Positions 50,859 through 63,663 of a stretch of DNA of 64,000 nt are shown here, piece by piece. Numbering within the stretch: the stretch's first letter is position 1; each line of letters starts with the position of its first letter. Made by a program: the position numbers and the translations under genes. Under the pieces are notes generated by a model. The model worked only from the letters and a program-made list of their open reading frames with translations, did not search any database and had not been told where the DNA came from. The stretch is from Loxodes magnus (taxonomy: Eukaryota > Ciliophora > Karyorelictea > Loxodida > Loxodidae), in the NCBI GenBank assembly GCA_946699065.1, contig CAMPDV010001089.1, positions 1 to 64,000 on the forward strand. Direction: 5' to 3'.

Positions 50859-51931
50859 TATATATATAATATAATAATAAGGAGTTTAAATACAATTATA
50901 ATTACTATGTATATAACATAATTTAAAAAGTTAACTATGCAAAAAGATAAGTAACTAAAATTGAAAAGCAATTAAGTTCTTATCATGAATAAAGACTCTT
51001 TCTAAGCAAATAACAAAACATTTACTATAATATAGAGTATTTGCTGAATCACATTTTATTACATAGTATTCATCAATTCATTTTTAATAAATATAGAATT
51101 AAATTAAAAGAAAATCATAATTTTGCTATAAAAAGGCTATTTATTTTATAAACATTTTCATAATGTTTTTTAAGAAAGTTCAGATTAAGTTGTATATTTT
51201 TTTTCTAAGCCTTTAAAATATTTTTTAATTCTATTATTAGGCTTCTATAGAGTAAGAGATAAATATTATTAAATACTAAAACTTAAATATTTCTACACTT
51301 TATTTTCAATTTAAATAAACATTTAAAAAAGAGATTTTCCTATTAAGTTTAATCTATTTAAGATAGTTTTAAATATTCTTTCCTATTATAAGGATTCTTC
51401 CTTTTATTACAATTATTACAATTATATCTTTTATTTTCCTATATTATCTCAAACTATCATATTTATTTTCACTATTATATTATATTCAAACTTTTCTTCT
51501 CTCAGGCCAATATCAAAACGTTCAAATCAATTTAGGTAGAAGGTTTTAAATATAAACAATAGCATGAAAGAACCATTTTTAAGCTTCTAATTCCTAACTT
51601 CAGTCGAAATCCACTGATAGAGCAAAAACTTGCTTCATCTATTTGGAACAAGAAATTCAAATAGTACAATATGAAAATTTGAAAATATATTTTAGGGCAA
51701 CTTGATTTGAATAGTTGTAGACATCGAAAAAGAATAATTAAAGTATAATTAGAAATGTTTAAATAAAATAAATTAATTATTTCAAGAAGTAAAAAATCTA
51801 AATAGAGACTCAAAAAAAGAAATTGAAGATAAGAAATTTTACTTTCTTATGATATAAAGAGCTAAATATTGATAAGAAATCAAAGCTGAATCATTATTAT
51901 AAACTATTATTATTATATATATTAATTTTGA
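50859..51931. other. Shortened spacer, third unit A
   Basis: Corresponds to 5641-7594 but lacks about 870 bases at 51236, where CTATTAT joins TATTAGGCTTC (unit A 6017 to 6893). The 93-codon minus-strand frame at 51532-51813 is not conserved in sister units and is left out as a gene. Confidence 0.45.
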
Positions 51932-52240
51932 TAGGGAGAAACACGCCTACAACTGAGAATTACTTTAATTACTGTAACCAGGAAATACCATGGACGAAAA
52001 ACCGAACAAGAATCTCATAGAAGACAAGAGAAGATAAGACTGAAGAAGCATCAAGTAAAGTTAATGATTAAAGATGCCAGATATATTAACGTCTCTTAGG
52101 GAACATTATGATCACGGCCCAAATAAGACAAGTCATACAAAGGAATGTTAACACTTGGAAGACTTCAGCAAAGAGATATTTAAACATTAAAAATCTTTAT
52201 TAAAGAACTGCATGCCATTGGGTTACTACTTGCTCTATAA
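51932..52240 (+). mobile_element. SINE-like retroelement R2 (fifth copy)
   Basis: As at 7595. Start TAGGGAGAAAC, stem-loop GAACTGCATGCC-ATTG-GGTTAC. Confidence 0.6.
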
Positions 52241-52329
52241 TCTTATTTATTAATTTATATAATTTAAACAGTTTATTATACTAATTTAAATCTATTTAAA
52301 ATATGATTATGATTGTATAAATTATAAAT

Positions 52330-52346
52330 ATAGCCGTTATTCATAA
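52330..52346 (+). promoter_or_regulatory. Conserved upstream element of copy 7
   Basis: ATAGCCGTTATTCATAA, 59 bases before the ATG at 52389. Confidence 0.5.
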
Positions 52347-52388
52347 ATTAAGTATAAATAGCCTGATAAAATATAAAATTATAATAAA

Positions 52389-54227
52389 ATGTAAAGCAGG
52401 ACTGATTAATCAACTAGTAGCTAAAACTATACACCAAATAGTTCAAATCGTTAATCCTCTTCTGATCGATAATAAGAAGAATCTAATAGACACCTCCAAG
52501 AAACTTAAGTAGAAGCACAAATATAAAACATTTTAGCATAAGATTAAAATTAAAAAAATAATTTGATAAATTAAAAAATATCAATAAAAGAGTATTAAGA
52601 TTAAGAAATAACGCTTCCAATGAAGAGAATTAATGAACACTTAAACTAAGAAGAAGAGTTTTCTTAAAAATAATAAAGCACTAAGCAGTTTAAAAGTAGT
52701 AAATAAACTTTATTTTCTAATTCTTATATTCTTCAAAATATTAGTTAGTTCCTTAAAAATATAGACATATGTAGATTACAATTAGTTAATAAATTTCTAA
52801 ATAAGTTTAAGTATTAATTTGAAAAGTTAGAAATTAAAGAATATTCAAGTAATAAAGACTATGTTTAAAATAAAATAAATTGAACTCTCAAATAAATATT
52901 ATAATCTGATACTAAAATTCTGTATATTGATAGTTAGAAATGATAATAAGAAAATTAAGCAAAAGAAATCTTTCAATAAATAAAAAAATGCTTAGAACTA
53001 AAATTAAATTTATATCAAAAAGGATATAAACTAATATAAGAAATTAATTTAATTGGACTAAATAATTTAGATCAAACTTTTCAAGAATATATTACAAAAT
53101 GCTCAAATATAAGAAAACTAGTTTTAAGTGTTTACAATTTTTAAGAAGAAAATTTAAGTTTTTTGTAAAATTTGACTCATTTATATTCCTTAGAAGTCTA
53201 AGACATAAATAAAAAATAGATAACAGGAAAGTTTCTAATAGAATACTGTTTAGGGTTAAATTTAAAGGAACTAAAATTATTTATTAAGGGAATTAATCAA
53301 GAAATGTTATTATAATATTTGTAATAAAAAGGAAGCACATTAGGAGAAATAAACATTAACCATAATAAGAATATGGACAAGTATATTGATTTTTGTCCTA
53401 ATTTAAACAAAATTGACATATTTTATATAAATAGTTCTTACCCCTAATTCATATTGAAGTTAAAAAACTTTAACCTTAGTTATTTAAAAATTTAATGAGA
53501 TTTATAAGAAGAAACAATATAAGAATTATTTTCTAAGTAGCATAATAATTTATAGCATATAGAGATTGAAGATTGCTATAAATTTAATGATAATCATCTT
53601 ATATCTTTAATGTAAAACTGTCCTAATTTAAAATCTATTATATTAGATTCATTATTTGAACTTACTAATACATCTTTGAAGAAAATAGGAGATTATGGAT
53701 AAAACTATAAAGAAATATCCTTTATTTCTATTAGCCAACTTTCTAATAAAACTCTACGTTATATTTTTGAGAATTGTAGAAAACTAACTAAATTATCTCT
53801 TTGGGACATGGAAGAACTAAATAATATGACTTTACATTCTATGAGTTAAAACTGTAAGGAGTTAGAAAGTTTAGACTTGATATTTTGCAAAATGTTAGAT
53901 GAGAATTGAATAAATGAAATAGTTAAAATAAACAAATTAAAATAATTAAATTTTTAATGAACTTAACTAAATAATAAAGATATAGTATAAATGGTAACTA
54001 ATTGCAAGCATTTAAATCTTTTAAAACTTGAGTGCTCACATGGAGTTACATAGGAAGGTTTTCCAATTTGTGATTAAGAGGGATAAGAATATCCTTTTTA
54101 TAGAAATCTTAAACATTTAAATATTAGAGGAACGTAAATAAGAGAATAGTGGGCTAGAAAACTTAAATAAAAGTTTGTAAGGATGACAGTTGTCCATAAT
54201 GTTGAGGAAGATAGTAATTGAACTTGA
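52389..54227 (+). CDS. F-box/LRR protein, copy 7 (type D)
   Basis: 612 codons from ATG TAA AGC AGG to TGA 54225-54227 (another TGA two codons earlier, at 54219). It is diverged from types A-C but keeps the frame. Gln/Ser-rich tail; F-box about 107-146; LRRs CSNIRKLVLS, NCPNLKSIIL, NCRKLTKLSLWDM, NCKELESLDL and NCKHLNLLKL. In-frame TGAs: 52881 and 52941 (possible intron 52849-52959), 53496 (an Arg/Ser position elsewhere), 53907 (LDEN-TGA-I) and 53958 (a Tyr position in type A). The higher TGA count suggests either relaxed constraint or TGA decoding. Expected role: SCF substrate receptor. Confidence 0.68.
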
Positions 54228-55936
54228 AAGAAAGTAAAGAACAATAAATATTTAATTTTATATTTTAATAAATAATTTATGTTAAAATATAAATTACTTA
54301 AAATAACTTATTAAGATACTTTTTATATATAATAAAATATAAATTTTACTTAACTTGTTCATAAAATAAGTAGAATAAAGAAATAATAAGTAATGCTTCA
54401 ATTGTTTTATATAAATAAATAACTATTTAAATATGAATTGTAAAGCATAATAATAAATAATCTATTTAGCTTTTGATATTAAAGCATTATTTTATATAAT
54501 TATTTAGTTGATAATCTTTAAATTATTGTACTTAAACTTGAAAGAGATAAAAAGAAAGCAGATAGAGTATATAATAAAGAAGTTTAGTAGAGATTTGATA
54601 AGAAAAGAATAGTTTAGAAACAATAAATGACAAGTTTAGGTGTATTAAATAATTTAAAAAGATGTTATAATTATGCTAAAATATTAAGATTAAATGAAAA
54701 TATCTCTTATTATAATATGAAACTAAGCTATTATTTTAATTTTGTTATAAAATTCTTATGTAGTTATCATATAAGATATTCTTAAATAAGAAGCTAATAT
54801 CTTAAATAAGAAATTAATATCTTAAATAAATTAAAGTAACACTATTTACAAAATATAAATTCATTGATATTTTTCAGAGATTGGTAACTCATATCTTTTT
54901 TAAATGAGCATTTATCTAGTTTGTATTCTAATAGGTTTGTTTAATACCATAATAATTAATTAAATTTTAAGAACTATTAAAATTATATAGATCAACCTAA
55001 TCAATAATCTTATCAAATAACTTTAACCATTTTTATCTTATTCATTTCTATTAAATTATTTAAACCAAAACTATAATTATTACCATCTTTTAAAAAATCT
55101 ACTCTTACTTTATTATATCAAATTAAGTCCAAAACTTCTGTTTTAATTCTGACACACAAAACATAATAAGAATAATCTAAATAAATAGGTAAAAATCTAG
55201 TATAATAACCTACTTTAATTAAACTAAAAGTTTGAATTATAATAAACTTTCAAAAATATGATATTTATAATTTAGTAGTAGTGAGGAATTGAGGGTTAGT
55301 AATATTGGAAACTTTTCTTATATAATTATATTTAAAAGATTTGTCATAAGTTTCTTACTATATAATCTAGTAATGAATTATATAATTACTATATCATTAT
55401 ATGATCATATTTTTATGTCTAAGATTATTTTTAAAATATAAGGATTTCAATAATTTATGCAATAATTGCTTTTGTATTATCATTTATATTTCATTAAATT
55501 TAAAATTTAGCTAGAAATAAAATTTAAGGAATTATAAAAAACATTTAAATAAAAGTAATTAAATATAGGTATTTAGCACCTTATTAAGAATATCTATAAG
55601 ATAAATATTAAAATTTACCTATTTATACTTAATTTTACTTTTTTGCTTATTTACAAATCTTTATTTTCACTTAAAATATGAAACTGTTCTCTCTTTATTT
55701 ACTGTTAAGCTATTTCCTACAAATATTTCCATTTATTAAGCTTTTTATTATTACAATTATTATTTATAGAAATGTATCTAAAACTATTAGACTTAATAAA
55801 CTTGTTATTACTAGATTTTTATAGATACTTCAAATATTGTTACTCTATAGGTTATGCAAAGATTTGCTAAGGAAATTCATAGTTTATTTAATTTTACCAT
55901 TTCTATCCTTGTTTTTAATTATATTATATATATAAA
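54228..55936. other. AT-rich 3' flank of copy 7, turning into unrelated sequence
   Basis: Homologous to the other 3' flanks up to about 55140, then unrelated AT-rich DNA. No gene seen. Confidence 0.4.
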
Positions 55937-56325
55937 ATGGATTTCGTCAGGAGAACTAGTAGATAGTCTGGTACATTGTATACTGCATTGCGAGTAATCT
56001 CGCACTAGATGTCACCACGAAAATAGTGGATAAGCTCGGAAGACACAAGTCTAAAATGACCAAGGGTTCTCACTTGTAGTATGAACGTTTGATTGACGGG
56101 TCTACAAATGATTTAATTACTGATTCTTATTTGGATCTTATTCAAGATGATTGGAACATTTTATTCTAGAATAATTTATAATGAGCAGATTCCCCATTTG
56201 GGAAACTGACATAACTCATTAGACGACTAGAATGATAGCAATAATTATGAGAGCATTTTTTTAATTTCAAATATTAATATTGAAAGACCAACGAGATACT
56301 ACACTCTACATATAATAATAATAAA
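55937..56325 (+). mobile_element. tRNA-headed SINE R4, diverged copy
   Basis: Same family as 24316: GAGAACTAGTAGATAGTCTGG near the start, then GAACGTTTGATTGACGGGTC, and the tail CCAACGAG-ATACTAC-ACTCTA, a worn form of the LINE-type stem-loop. The target-site duplication is not clear. Confidence 0.6.
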
Positions 56326-57719
56326 TTTTCTTACATTTACTATTTTTTATTTCCTTTTATTGCAGCTATAGAATTTAAATTTTATGAGATTGTTTTTTTA
56401 CTTTGGCAAGAATTCTTACTGTCTTTAACGTAAGCTACTTGACTTAATTTTAGGTAATTCTAAATCTAAAGTAGGAGGATTAGTTTTGAAGGAATCGTTT
56501 TTATAGTTTGTAATAAAAATAAGTTACTGTTGTGGTTACTTTTTGAATAATATTGAATGAAAATGTATGTTTGGTTAAGCTTAATATCTAGGTACTAGTT
56601 TGATGTTAGTTAGTTATTTGTTTAAGGTAGTATTTGATATAGGAAATATTAATAGTGATTGATATTTAAAGTTGGATATAAACTTAGTTAGAATTAAAGC
56701 AATTTATAAGTTTGTAACTAGTTAAAGTAGCTAAATAGATAATAAATAGTCTATTAACTATCTCAATTTAGTAATTGAATTGGTTTTGATATACAATTAT
56801 ATTAGAACTTCTTATTATAATTTGCTTCTTTGTAAAGATCCTTATGAGTTATAATATTGTTTATAAAGATAGATACTGCTAATATTAAATAAAAACTCTA
56901 GTTATATATATTAAATAATTAAGAAAATAAGCCAAATTAATGGTTTAAAACTAACTACAACATACATTTAGGCCATTTCAATCTTCTAAATACTAAACAT
57001 TATATCTATATTCTTCCTTTTAGTAGCAGTCATAACATCCATACTATTATACTATTAATTAATCATATTTATACTACTATATCTCTTATTATTCTTATTA
57101 TTAATTGTTTCATATCAACTAATATAATAAGCAATATCAATTAATAAAAGCTATGCTAAGAAGAAATTAGATAATCAAGTATTAATATATCTCAACAATA
57201 ATAATTTATAATTAAATCATTAGAATTTTATTATTAGTTGTGATAACAATATTAAGCTATTTTACTATACACATATATGTGCAAATTGTTATCAAATATA
57301 ATGCATCTTACATTTGTGCTAGTTATTAAAAAAGAGTAATTAATAAACAAATATTCAACTTAATATAAACAAATGTATATTACTAATATTTTGCTAAGTC
57401 TTTTTCTTCTAAAACTAATATCAACTAATTATCTTTTAAATCATATTAATATGCTCTTAATTAAGACAATATATCAATATATTATTATCAAAACTCTTAT
57501 AAAAACACTTTTTACCACATTTTTAACCTAAACCTAAGTATCATTAAATACATCTTTTACTCATATCTTAGTATCAAACATAATTCATATATAAATACAT
57601 CCTAGTTACATAACATTATTACATTCATCTTAAAAAAACCTTAAATCTTATTTCATTAACTAATTACTTCAATACATTTTCAAATCATATATTTACTTTA
57701 TCTAATAGAATCATCATGG
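56326..57719. other. AT-rich stretch in unit D
   Basis: No supported gene. A short palindromic segment, TACACATATATGTG, lies near 57270. No homology to the other spacers was noticed. Confidence 0.4.
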
Positions 57720-58085
57720 TTTTCAGAAGTCTATGTTTATTGTTCTTTATGAAATTTCTCTTACTGCTTCTGAAATTGTTTAAGTTTTTCTTTCTATTCT
57801 TTCTCTTTAGTTCAGTTCTTCTCTTGCTCTTTAAGGATTCTACATCATTTAAATAATTTTATCACTTTACTTAATTTATTATTGTTTTTTCAGTTATTGA
57901 TTCATGTATTTTCTTACCTTAATATAATTTTTTCATATAAATTTTACATTCTCTCGAGAAATATATTTAACTCCCTTTGGTTAATTATTTTTTCTTTTAT
58001 AATTTACTTTTATTAAATATCAAAACTGTAGGTGTCCTTTTTTCTTGCATAATTAGCATCTTAATATATTTCTCTGCTTATAGAT
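57720..58085 (-). pseudogene. ORF1 zinc-knuckle remnant (minus strand)
   Basis: Minus-strand reading with TAA/TAG = Gln gives CQLCKKKGHLQF (about 58027-58060), the first three ligands of a Cys-x2-Cys-x4-His knuckle with the last Cys lost. It is followed by a basic and then Glu/Arg-rich segment (REELNQRERIERKTQTISEA) resembling the tail of the ORF1 at 26180-27004. TGAs interrupt the frame. A dead non-LTR ORF1 is the best reading. The 66-codon plus-strand frame 57977-58177 is its shadow. Confidence 0.45.
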
Positions 58086-58211
58086 ATAAGCAGACTTTTA
58101 CTCATTATAAATATTTAGGTATCTCATTTAATTTATTATTTAAGATTATAGATTTCAAATATAGGTTAATTTATTAAAGCTCTCTTCTATTTGTTTGCAA
58201 ACTTAACTCTT

Positions 58212-58841
58212 TCATTTCAGAATTACTTCTAATTTTTCAAATTAGTTATTCTCATGTTGAATCTTCACCACTTCTATAACAAAGTCCTTATTTTTTAATC
58301 TGATTCTATGACTTAAACTTTTAAATCTCATTTTCTGAGAATTAATTTTGTAATTCCTTTTAGAGTTTATGCTTACGTTATTAATTTCTTCCAATAGAAA
58401 GACATAATTTCCTATTTTACTTTTATGAAAAGTATAATTAAATATCTGATTTCTTAGTAGTTTCAACATCCCTTCATAGTAAAAGTGAATTTTCCCTAGT
58501 GATAATAAAGGGGCGTATAAATAAAATTGACTCTTCACTTAATTATTATCTTAGTAGTTTTGTTTTTACTGCTATATCTTTGTTAAAATTGAATCTTAGA
58601 GTTAATCTTAGTTTTATTCTAGTAGTTCTGCCTTGTTTAAATGACGTAAAAATGATATTTTCTTAATTTTAGTTTCCTTGTTGTAAATAATAGACAAATA
58701 TTTAAGTATAACGAAATATGGTTATCTTTGAAGGAGCAAGGTTCTTTTTATTAATCTGTTTTATTAAACTAACAATTAGAAATTTTAATTATTAATAATT
58801 AAAATAAGTTTATGTAATACTTCAATTATCAAATAACTCAT
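58212..58841 (-). CDS. Hypothetical protein, 209 residues (ciliate code)
   Basis: Minus strand, ATG at 58841-58839, stop TGA at 58214-58212, with no internal TGA over 209 codons when TAA/TAG are Gln. Under the standard code only the last 98 codons are visible. The N-terminal half has a Gln-rich linker. The C-terminal half (YLYAPLLSLGKIHFYYEGML, FNYTFHKSKIGNYVFLLEEI, then a Lys/Arg-rich end) looks like a folded basic domain. No family is recognised. It lies just upstream, on the same strand, of the zinc-knuckle remnant, so it may be the front half of the same retroelement ORF1. Chance openness cannot be excluded. Confidence 0.4.
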
Positions 58842-59427
58842 TAACTTTAATATCATTTCATATCTTTTCTCTTTATTTTCACCAACTAATATCCAAATAT
58901 ACTAATATACTAATATACAATTCTTTATCAATCTTACTAATCAGCCACTATATTAAGTAACCTAACATATTTATATTTCTACATCTTAATCAACAATTCA
59001 AATTCAGACTGTATTTCTTCATTTATCTCATTTTTTCAGAAAGATTTCTAAGTTATCTCAGATCTATATTTTATATAGAAGACTATTAAGTATACAATTA
59101 TACAGGTATAAATGAACTAAATATATATGGAATTATAAATAAAGATATGCAAGGATATCTAATTTCTCTAAGCATTTATATTCATAAAATTTAAATTAAG
59201 CTTTACTTAAAATTTTATTTTCCTAAAGGAATATCCATTAAAATAGTTCACTAATTAAAACTAAGAAAGTATTTATATTTAGCTTATTATAAAGAATAGC
59301 TATAAGATAAATAAACCATTTACACTTTTCATTTAAATTAGCTCTTTTATTTAATTGAAAAAGTAAATTTAATTAAGTTACATAAATATGATAATGCTTA
59401 TTTAAACCTTAAGTTTTATTTATAAAT
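58842..59427. other. AT-rich stretch before copy 8
   Basis: No gene seen. Unlike the other units there is no R2 element before the gene; homology to the other 5' flanks begins only about 65 bases before the ATG. Confidence 0.4.
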
Positions 59428-59444
59428 ATAGCCGTTATTCATAA
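59428..59444 (+). promoter_or_regulatory. Conserved upstream element of copy 8
   Basis: ATAGCCGTTATTCATAA, 59 bases before the ATG at 59487. It is kept although the sequence beyond it is unrelated to the other copies. Confidence 0.5.
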
Positions 59445-59486
59445 TCTAAGTATAAATAGTCTAATAAAATAAAAAATTATAATAAA

Positions 59487-61321
59487 ATGTAAAGCAGGAC
59501 TGATTAATCAACTAGTAGCTAAAACTATACACTAGATAATCCAAACTAATAGTCCTTTTCTAATCAATAATAAGAAGAATCTAATAAACGCCTCCAAGAA
59601 ACTTAAGTAGCAGTCCAAATATAAAGTCATTTAACTTAAGATTAAAAATAAAAAATTAGTTAAATAAATTAAGAAATATCTACAGAAGATTAAAAAGACT
59701 AAGAAATAACACTTCCAATGAAGAGAATTAATGAGCACTTAAACTAAGAAGAGTTTTCTTAAAAATAATAAAGCACTAAATAGTTTAAAAGTAATAAATA
59801 AACTTTATTTTCTAATTCTTATATTCTTCAAATTATTTGTTAGTTCCTTAAAAATAGAGACATTTGTAGACTACAATAAGTTAGTTAATTTTTTAATAAG
59901 TTTAAGTATTAATATAAAAAGCTAGAAATAAAATAATATTCAAGTAATAATGACTATGTTTAAAGTAAAATAAATTGAACTCTCAAATAAATTTTATAAT
60001 CTGATACTAAAATTTTATATTTTGATACTTAAGATTGAAAAGAATAAAAATATTAAGAATAAATGTTCCAAGAAATAAAGAAATGCTTAGAATTAAAATT
60101 AAATTTATATCAGAAAGGATTTAAATTAGTATAAGAAATTCATTTAATTGGACTAAATAATTTAGATAAAACCTTTCAAGAATATATTTCAAAATGCTCA
60201 AATCTAAGAAAACTAGTTTTAAGTGTTTTCAATTTTTAAGAAGAAAACTTAAATTTTTTGTAAAATTTGACTCAGTTATAATCCTTAGAAGTCTAAGACA
60301 TAAATTAGTAATAGATAACAGCAAAGTTTTTACTAGACTATTGTTAAGGATTAAATTTAAGGGAACTATAAATATTTAGTGAAGGAATTAATCAAGAAAT
60401 TTTGGTATAGTATTTGAAATAAAAAGGAAGCTTATTAGAAGAAATAAACATCAACTCTAATGAGAATATGGATAAGTATATTGATTTTTGTCCTAATTTA
60501 AATAAAATTGACTAATATTATATAGAAAATTCTTAAGATTAATTCATATTGAAGTTAAAAAATTTTGGCCTTAGTTATTTAAAAATTGAATGAAAATTAT
60601 AAGTAGAAACAATATAAGAACTATTTTCTAAGTAGCATAATAATTTATAATATATAGAAATTTGTAATTGCAATAATTTTAATGATAATCACCTGATATC
60701 TTTAATGTAAAACTGTCCTAGTTTAATTTCTCTTAAATTGAAGATATTAAGTTAACTTACTAAATCATCTTTGAGAAAATAGGAGATTATGGATAAAATT
60801 ATAAAGAAATTACCTTTAATTATTTAAAATATCTTTCTAATAAAACTCTATGCTATATATTTTAAAATTGTAAAAAACTAACTAAATTATCTCTTAATTA
60901 CATGGAAAAACTAAACAATAAGACTTTGCATTCTATGAGTTAAAACTGCTAGGAGTTAGAAAGCTTAGACTTGGCATTTTATTAAACGTTAGATGAGAAT
61001 TGAATAAAAGAAATAGTTAAAATAAGCAAATTAAAATAATTATAGTTTTAAGGAATTTAACTAAGCAATAAAGATGTATTGAAAATAGTAACTAACTGTA
61101 AACAATTAAAAATTTTAAATCTTTATAATTCAAAAGATGTTACATAGGAAGGTTTACCACTTTGTGATTAAGAGGGATAAGAATATCCTTTTTGAAGAAA
61201 TCTTAAATATTTAGATATTAGATGAACATAAATAAAAGAATAGTGGGCTAATTAACTTAAATAAAAATTCGTAAGCATGACAGTTCACCATAATGTTGAG
61301 AAAGATAGCAATAAAACTTGA
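59487..61321 (+). pseudogene. F-box/LRR protein, copy 8 (type E), frame-shifted
   Basis: Opens with ATG TAA AGC AGG and has the same plan: Gln-rich tail, F-box (SNSYILQIICQFLKNRDICR, then VSQFFNK) and LRRs (CSNLRKLVLS, NCPSLISLKL). A one-base deletion near 60774 (TTGAGAAAATAGG where all others have TTGAAGAAAATAGG) is not compensated, so everything beyond about codon 429 is out of frame. The family's terminal TGA would be at 61319-61321. In-frame TGAs before the shift: 59976 and 60036 (possible intron 59944-60057, here 114 bases) and 60591. Downstream, in the shifted frame, NCKQLKILNL and LDEN-TGA-I are still visible. Probably inactive. A 61-codon standard-code frame at 60194-60379 is a shadow. 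Confidence 0.65.
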
Positions 61322-63663
61322 AAGAAAGGTCCGTAAACAACAATAAATTTTTAATTTTCTATTTTAATAAATAAATTATGATAAAAAAATAAAATTACTT
61401 AATGCAGCTTATTAAGATACTTTTTATATTTTATAATAAAAATAAGTTTTAGATAAGTATAATAAAGAGTGGAGTAAGTTAGTTAGAAAAGGGAAATATG
61501 AATAGTAATATAGTATAAGATATATAGTATAAGATATATAGGAATAATAGTATTAAATATAAATAAAAGTAAATTTGATGTGTTTATAGATTCTAACAAC
61601 TATAAAGCTTAATTTATTTTAGTATTTACACTAAAGAATACTATTTTAAATAGATTTAAAACTCCTAATTAAAGTAATAAAACTTTACTATAGTCTAAAC
61701 ATAAAAGTATAATGAAGCTTAAAAAAAGATTAAATTAAAAAGCTTTTTTAGTTTTCCATTAAGAGTTAAATCTTAAATAAAGAAGATTCTATATAAATAG
61801 AAGTTTAGATAAACTAACATAAGTAAGTTCTTATTAATATATTTAGTTATAATTAACAATTATAAATTAACATAATATCAAATATTTAGACTACATCATT
61901 TTCATCACTTTCAACTACTTTAAATAAACATTAAGCCTTATAATATCCTAAATCATCATATTATTATATATATCTCACAATCCTAATATCATATACATTG
62001 AGTCTAACTAAAATTATTATACCATGCAGTCTATATATTATCAAAACTAATAAACTATCATTATTTTATAATTCACTAACTTTATATTAAAATAACTGAA
62101 GACTGAATTTAGTTTTGAAGCTTTCACATCTATTTTTTTAAGAACAGAAGATAAAATATAAGAAATTAGAAATCTTAATTAAATAAATCATATTATTAAA
62201 GCTATACCCAGGCTAATGGAGATTGAACAATCAACTTAAATAATAATCAAAAAATTTGATAATTAAATGGATAATAAAAAGAAGTTATTTACGAATTGAT
62301 TTTGCGGAAGCTATGGAACAAAAAAAATGTTGGAGATACCAAAAATTTTAAAGTTGTGAAAACAAAAGGTTCTGAATAAATCTAACAAAATATTCAATTT
62401 TTTTTAAATTTCTCTAGTTGACTAAGAAAGTGTAAAGAAACGTAAAGGTTGAATAAAAGAAATATTTTTTATTATTATTAATTAATTTCCCTTTAATCTT
62501 GATTGTATTGACTTTATAAATGTAAAAAGGTTATATTTTAATATCTTGATGCTTATTTATTTTAATTTTTGCTTTCATATTATTTTTATTATTCTTAAGT
62601 CTAATTTTTTATTTAATTGAGCAATTATGAAAAATTTTTATAATTTTATATAATAAATAAAAAAAGATATCATTTGCAAACATTTCAAAGTTAATTAAAA
62701 TTATACTTTATTTAATTTATTATTAAGTATATTTTTAAATAACATTATAATTACTGAATATATAAAATCATTTTTTATAAATATAAAAATTAAATAATTT
62801 TATAATTTTATTATAGAATTATAATTATTTTTAGAAAAACTTTCAAACTTCTATTTTATAAAATTAAGATAAATTCCCATATTTTATTTTATTTTGTTCA
62901 ACATTTAAAATAATCTTTTTAATAAAAATATATAAATTATAAATATAAATCTAAAACGCTTTTCACTTTAAATTTAAATATTTTTGATATTTAATAAATA
63001 TTTTTTAATTATTTAAATAATAAGCAGCTTTTTTAAAATTTATTTTAAGATCCAATATCTTTATTTGCATATATTTGAAACATGTTTTAGATTGATTCTA
63101 GAAATTCAAAAAATTAAAAACTATAAAGTAAAAATATTTAACTATTTTTACTCAAAATTAATATTTTAATTTATTTTGCCTTTATGCTGTTTATTTGTAA
63201 ATCCTTTTTGAATGATAGCCAATGTGATATTAAATAGAAATGGATATTTAATATTCTAAATAAGGATTAAGTTAAAATGATTTTAGAGATATTAAAATTA
63301 TATTACTTTTATAAAAATCTAACTTCAAATAATTTCGAAATTTATAAAAACAAGCTATGTATTTGCTATCACTTAAATTGAAATATTAATGACTAAACCC
63401 ACTCTTATAATAATCTTCTTATGAAATGAATTGTATTTCTTTAATATTTGATAAGAATTATTCAGAATTATTTTAGATATTAAAATTAACTTATATGTGA
63501 TAAATTGTTTATTCAAATAATTATTAAGTAAAATTTATCTATTTGGTATAAATTATTATTGTAGAACTGTTTAAATTAATATTTTTATTAATATCATCAA
63601 TTTTCATTTATTTTACTAAAAATTAAATTAAATTTTTATTTTTTATTTTTGTTAATAAAAATG
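61322..63663. other. AT-rich 3' flank of copy 8 and unassigned sequence
   Basis: 61405-61760 matches the flank of copy 3 (20560-20935). Beyond this the sequence is unrelated. A plus-strand, TGA-free frame of about 80 codons (ciliate code) near 62040-62300 reads FTSIFLRTEDKIQEIRNLNQ and ends at TGA in LFTN-TGA. It could be an exon but has no recognisable domain. Nothing else is seen. Confidence 0.35.

Noticed and set aside
51532-51813. 93-codon minus-strand frame
   Set aside because: AT-rich spacer; sister units have breaks at the same place.
57270-57285. Short palindrome TACACATATATGTG as an origin or operator
   Set aside because: Single, short, and of a kind expected by chance in DNA this AT-rich.
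60194-60379. 61-codon plus-strand frame
   Set aside because: Out-of-frame shadow inside the LRR region of copy 8.
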